Assembly (NCBI GenBank): GCA_963696025.1
Contig: CAVOII010000004.1
Coordinates: forward strand, 682,001 to 746,000
Source of the DNA: JABCYV01 sp963696025
Lineage (GTDB): Bacteria > Acidobacteriota > Terriglobia > Terriglobales > Acidobacteriaceae
Length of the DNA: 64,000 nucleotides
Reading direction: 5' to 3'
This document shows, piece after piece, positions 60,663 to 64,000 of the stretch. The notes below the pieces were generated by a model. The model saw only the letters and a program-made list of their open reading frames with translations. It was not told the DNA's origin and ran no database searches. The position numbers were made by a program, and so were the translations under genes. Numbering within the stretch: position 1 is the stretch's first letter; each line of letters starts with the position of its first letter.

Positions 60663-63140
60663 ATGACCACATTATTTCAGGATATGCGGTACGGCCTGCG
60701 GGTGCTTTGGAAGAGTCCCGGTTTTACCATCGTAGCGGTGCTTTCCCTGGCTTTGGGCGTGGGCGCAAACACCGCGATTTTTAGCATCGTGAATGCGGTT
60801 TTGTTGCGTTCGCTTCCTTTCTCTCATCCGGAGCGTTTGGTGAAGATCGTGGCCAACAATCGGGGAGTGGGGGCGCAGGATATTGGACTCTCCGTTCCCG
60901 AACTGGACGATCTCAGAACAAGGGCGGGCGTCTTTGACCAGGTGACTGCTACCCAAGGTGGCCCTACAAACTTGACCGGCGGAGAGCGTCCGCAACATCT
61001 CGAACTGCTGGAGGTGAGTCCTAACTATTTCTCCATGCTCGGCACCTCCGCGCACATCGGGCGGGTGTTTGGCCCGGGTGACGAGGCGCAGGGTTTCGCC
61101 GAAGCGGTCGTGATCAGCGATAGTCTGTGGGCCAGAGGGTTCGGCAGAGATCCCGGAATTCTGGGCCGAAAGCTGCAACTCGACAATGATCCCTACACCA
61201 TTGTCGGCGTTCTCCCGCCCGGATTCCGCCATCCAGGCAGAACGGTTGCAACGGATGTCGAAATATGGGTGACATGTGGATTCAGGGCCGATCCCTACCC
61301 GAAACCTGATCGTAGCCTGCGGGTGTTGCCCGGAGCGATCGGACTTTTGAAGCCTGGAATCAGCCTGGAGCAGGCGCAAGCGCGGTTAGATACGTTCGCG
61401 TCCCAGCTGCGGGCGGAATACGCCACCAACTATCCGGCGGGGTCGGACTGGTCGATTGAGGCTGAGCCCTTGCAGGAATCGCTCGTCGGCAATGTCCGGC
61501 CCATGTTGTTGGTGCTGATGGGCGCGGTGGTGCTGATCATTCTACTGGCCTCGGTCAACGTTGCGAATCTGCTCCTGGCCCGGGCTTCCGGGAGACAACG
61601 AGAGATGGCCGTACGGCTGGCAATGGGAGCAAGCCGTGCGCGGATGATTCGGCAGTTGCTGACCGAGTCGATGATACTGTCTCTGGTGTCTGGCGTGGTC
61701 GGTGTCCTGACCGCAATTGCCGCTTTGCATTTTGTACAGTTTCTACCCGCCCGAATTCCCCGGCTGGCCGAGGTGCAGGTGGACTGGACAGTGCTGGCTT
61801 TCGCCTTGCTGATTTCCCTGCTTGCCGGGCTGGGGTTCGGTTTGGTTCCGGCCCTGCAATCCTCGAAAGCCGAAATTGCTGTGGCCATCCGGGAAGGAGC
61901 CCGAGGCTCGGGCACCAGTGGTAAAAGCAACCGTTTGCGCGGTCTGCTGATCGCATCAGAATCGGCCTTGGCGGTAGTGCTGATGGTGGGAGCGGGTCTG
62001 CTGTTGCGGACATTTTGGGGACTGCTTCAGGAAAATCCTGGTTTCAATCCATCAAGAATTGTTGCCGCCAATCTCTACCTTCCAGTACCCAACAATCCTG
62101 ATATGGATCGCTACGCCAAGCCCGAAATTTTTAACTCTTTCGTGCGGGAGGCTTTGCGCCGCGTGAGTGCCATCCCGGGAGTTGATCTCGCTTCCATGAC
62201 CACTGATTTACCAGTCACCCACTTGTCGCGGCGACGGCCCGTCAATATTGAGGACCGTCCGGACGAATCTGGCAAAGGTCTGTTTTCTGAAATCACCAGT
62301 GTGACTCCTGAGTATTTCAAGGTGTTACAGGCTTCGTTAGTACGCGGACGTTACTTCACCGGAGACGATGATACCGGCAAACAGCCGGTGGCAATCGTCG
62401 ATGAAAGCACAGCTCGTACCTACTGGCCGGACCGCGATCCCATTGGCCGCCGTTTGAGCATGAGGAGCATTAGGGGCGCAGCCAACCCGCCGTGGTGCAC
62501 CGTGGTTGGCGTGATCAAGGACATCAAGAGTGATGGCCTCGACCAATCCGGAGTTCCCCACTTCTACCGACCGATCTACCAGTTTCCAGGACCCAGGTCT
62601 TTGTCTTTAAGCGTGACGGTCCGGACCTCTTTGTCCGCCACCAGCCTGGAGCCGCAGATACGTCGTGCGATACAGGCAGTCGATCCAGATCTGCCGATAT
62701 TCAACGTACGTACTATGAATGAGGTCATTGACGGTTCTCTGGCTTCGCGCCGCTTCTCCGCGGAGTTGGTGGGAGTATTTGCCGTGGTGGCGCTTCTGTT
62801 GGCGTCAGTGGGAATTTACGGTCTGTTGGCCTACATGGTAGGTCAGCGGGCGCACGAGATTGGAGTGCGCATGGCGCTGGGAGCAATGCCCTCGACCATT
62901 GGGAAAATGATTGTGAGCCGGGGTGCGGGTCTGGCCGGCATCGGACTGGGGGTCGGTCTGATCTTGTCGGGGATCATGGCCCCGCTGATTTCCAGTTTGC
63001 TGTACGGAGTTCGACCTATTGATCCGGAAGTGTTTATCGCTGTGCCGTTGATCCTCATGGTGGTTGTACTTTTGGCGAGCTACATACCGGCGCGGCGCGC
63101 GGCCAGGGTGAACCCGATCGTCGCCTTGCGGGAGAGTTGA
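60663..63140 (+). CDS. ADOP-type ABC permease (MacB/FtsX)
   Basis: 825 residues. MTTLFQDMRYGLRVLWKSPGFTIVAVLSLALGVGANTAIFSIVNAVLLRSLPF is the acidobacterial 'duplicated orphan permease' start. MacB periplasmic domain, then FtsX helices (VVLIILLASVNVANLLLARAS...), a second periplasmic domain, and the C-terminal FtsX block ending VNPIVALRES. Expected to move lipids, peptides or toxins with an ATPase that is not next to it. GGAAGGG precedes the ATG. A near-identical copy starts at 63384. Confidence 0.9.
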   Translation: MTTLFQDMRYGLRVLWKSPGFTIVAVLSLALGVGANTAIFSIVNAVLLRSLPFSHPERLVKIVANNRGVGAQDIGLSVPELDDLRTRAGVFDQVTATQGGPTNLTGGERPQHLELLEVSPNYFSMLGTSAHIGRVFGPGDEAQGFAEAVVISDSLWARGFGRDPGILGRKLQLDNDPYTIVGVLPPGFRHPGRTVATDVEIWVTCGFRADPYPKPDRSLRVLPGAIGLLKPGISLEQAQARLDTFASQLRAEYATNYPAGSDWSIEAEPLQESLVGNVRPMLLVLMGAVVLIILLASVNVANLLLARASGRQREMAVRLAMGASRARMIRQLLTESMILSLVSGVVGVLTAIAALHFVQFLPARIPRLAEVQVDWTVLAFALLISLLAGLGFGLVPALQSSKAEIAVAIREGARGSGTSGKSNRLRGLLIASESALAVVLMVGAGLLLRTFWGLLQENPGFNPSRIVAANLYLPVPNNPDMDRYAKPEIFNSFVREALRRVSAIPGVDLASMTTDLPVTHLSRRRPVNIEDRPDESGKGLFSEITSVTPEYFKVLQASLVRGRYFTGDDDTGKQPVAIVDESTARTYWPDRDPIGRRLSMRSIRGAANPPWCTVVGVIKDIKSDGLDQSGVPHFYRPIYQFPGPRSLSLSVTVRTSLSATSLEPQIRRAIQAVDPDLPIFNVRTMNEVIDGSLASRRFSAELVGVFAVVALLLASVGIYGLLAYMVGQRAHEIGVRMALGAMPSTIGKMIVSRGAGLAGIGLGVGLILSGIMAPLISSLLYGVRPIDPEVFIAVPLILMVVVLLASYIPARRAARVNPIVALRES

Positions 63141-63182
63141 AACAGCAGGATTGGCCGACTCTGCAAGCAAACAGGTCTGTGA

Positions 63183-63211
63183 TATTATAATTCGTCAGTT
63201 AGCTAATATTA
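63183..63211 (+). promoter_or_regulatory. Palindrome promoter 3 (for the second ADOP)
   Basis: TATTAT (63183-63188) or TATAAT (63186-63191), then the operator half GTCAGTTAGCTAA (63194-63206) with a degraded right side. No good -35 seen. Points at the ADOP copy at 63384. Confidence 0.5.
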
Positions 63212-63241
63212 AAAACAAGTTTGCAATCGAGTTGAAGCAGC

Positions 63242-63346
63242 AAGATTGATCCGGTGATGGACCCGCTTCGCGATGATCCACGGTTCGGAGACTTGATGAA
63301 CAAGATGAATTTTCAACGCGATGCTCGTCAGGCGCTTCAAAACTGA
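63242..63346 (+). pseudogene. TPR-protein C-terminal fragment
   Basis: KIDPVMDPLRDDPRFGDLMNKMNF is the closing motif of large acidobacterial TPR or kinase-TPR proteins. Only ~34 codons survive, between the two ADOP genes. Confidence 0.5.
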
Positions 63347-63383
63347 TGGGATTCGCCCACGTTAAACAGTCGAGGGGGTTTTG

Positions 63384-64000
63384 ATGACCACGTTATTGCA
63401 GGATATGCGGTATGGACTGCGGGTGCTTTGGAAGAGTCCCGGTTTTACCATCGTAGCGATGCTTTCCCTGGCTTTGGGCGTGGGCGCGAACACGGCGATT
63501 TTTAGCATCGTGAACGCGGTTTTGTTGCGTTCGCTTCCTTTTTCGCACCCGGACCGGTTGGTGAAGATCGTGGCCAACAATAGGGGGGTGGGGGCGCAGG
63601 ATATTGGACTCTCCGTTCCCGAACTGGACGATCTCAGAACAAGGGCGGGCGTCTTTGAGCAGGTGACCGTTACCTTCCCAACCGACACTAATTTGACCGG
63701 CGCAGAGCGTCCGCAACGTCTCGAAGCGCTGGCCGTCAGTCCTAACTATTTCTCCATGCTCGGCACCTCAGCGCACATCGGGCGGGTGTTTGGCCCGGGT
63801 GACGAGGCGCAGGGTTTCGCCGAAGCGGTCGTGATCAGCGATAGCCTGTGGGCCAGAGGGTTCGGCAGAGATCCCGGAATTCTGGGCAGAAAGGTGCAAC
63901 TCGACAATGATCCCTATATGATTGTCGGCGTTCTTCCGCCCGGATTCCGCCATCCGGGCAGCACGGTTGCCACGGATGTCGAAATATGGGTGACAGCGGG
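63384..64000 (+). CDS. Second ADOP permease, runs off the window
   Basis: The ATG is preceded by GAGGGGG. MTTLLQDMRYGLRVLWKSPGFTIVAMLSLALGVG and the following 200 residues are almost identical to 60663-63140, except for a variable patch near residues 95-115 (VTFPTDTNLTGAERPQRLEALAV). The 3' end lies outside. A recent tandem duplication; the patch suggests exchange or selection in the periplasmic loop. Confidence 0.9.
   Translation, partial: MTTLLQDMRYGLRVLWKSPGFTIVAMLSLALGVGANTAIFSIVNAVLLRSLPFSHPDRLVKIVANNRGVGAQDIGLSVPELDDLRTRAGVFEQVTVTFPTDTNLTGAERPQRLEALAVSPNYFSMLGTSAHIGRVFGPGDEAQGFAEAVVISDSLWARGFGRDPGILGRKVQLDNDPYMIVGVLPPGFRHPGSTVATDVEIWVTA

Overview
The window looks like a chromosome segment from an Acidobacteriota bacterium (Terriglobia/Koribacter-like). 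The clues are two transmembrane Ser/Thr kinases of the type common in that phylum, a tandem pair of ADOP-type MacB/FtsX permeases, a winged-helix/TolB-propeller regulator, an 'AAQRARW'-tailed small protein, a single-gene Flp pilin, and many exported proteins whose relatives I know mainly from Acidobacteria. Taxonomy is inferred from gene content; no rRNA is present.

Region by region. 1-7.8 kb: a nested IS3-family element with four tandem copies of its right end, a related solo-end remnant at 1-490, a two-gene half-size EamA transporter, an acidobacterial exported protein and a decayed tyrosine recombinase near an orphan tRNA 3' end. 7.8-10.8 kb: a compact operon (lipocalin-like protein, APC amino-acid permease, FAD amine/amino-acid oxidoreductase). 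10.9-14.8 kb: an accessory zone of small and broken genes, including several single-base frameshifts and chimeric junctions (Schlafen/XRE, TadG/MarR). 14.8-28.7 kb: exported proteins, two single-domain response regulators, a CadC/TolB-like membrane regulator, a lactonase-type propeller lipoprotein, a Flp pilin and a truncated IS110 copy. 28.9-36.8 kb: two large receptor kinases, one with a TPR sensor and one with a beta-propeller, separated by prophage debris (terminase). 37-43 kb: recombinase scraps, a full IS110-family element with a long structured 3' noncoding region, and remnants of an S9 peptidase and an AraC regulator.

43-64 kb is the most coherent part. It carries a class V PLP enzyme, four DinB-fold proteins, two RidA-type enamine/imine deaminases, a quinone oxidoreductase, a GNAT, a hot-dog thioesterase, a PhzF protein, a gamma-synthase/lyase-type PLP enzyme, an ArsR regulator, a LytS/LytTR two-component pair and the ADOP permeases. 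Six promoters here carry the same imperfect 18-bp palindrome (consensus GTCAGTTAGCTAACTGAC) just downstream of the -10 box, and I saw no full match in the first 43 kb. I infer one repressor controlling these units. The local ArsR protein, whose own upstream region has an identical half-site, is the best candidate. PLP enzymes that can release enamines alongside RidA deaminases suggest a metabolite-damage or thiol-related stress response.

A second theme is decay. At least ten genes are broken by one base, often in short homopolymers, and many others are fused, truncated or internally deleted. The single-base cases could be sequencing errors, but the chimeric junctions could not.
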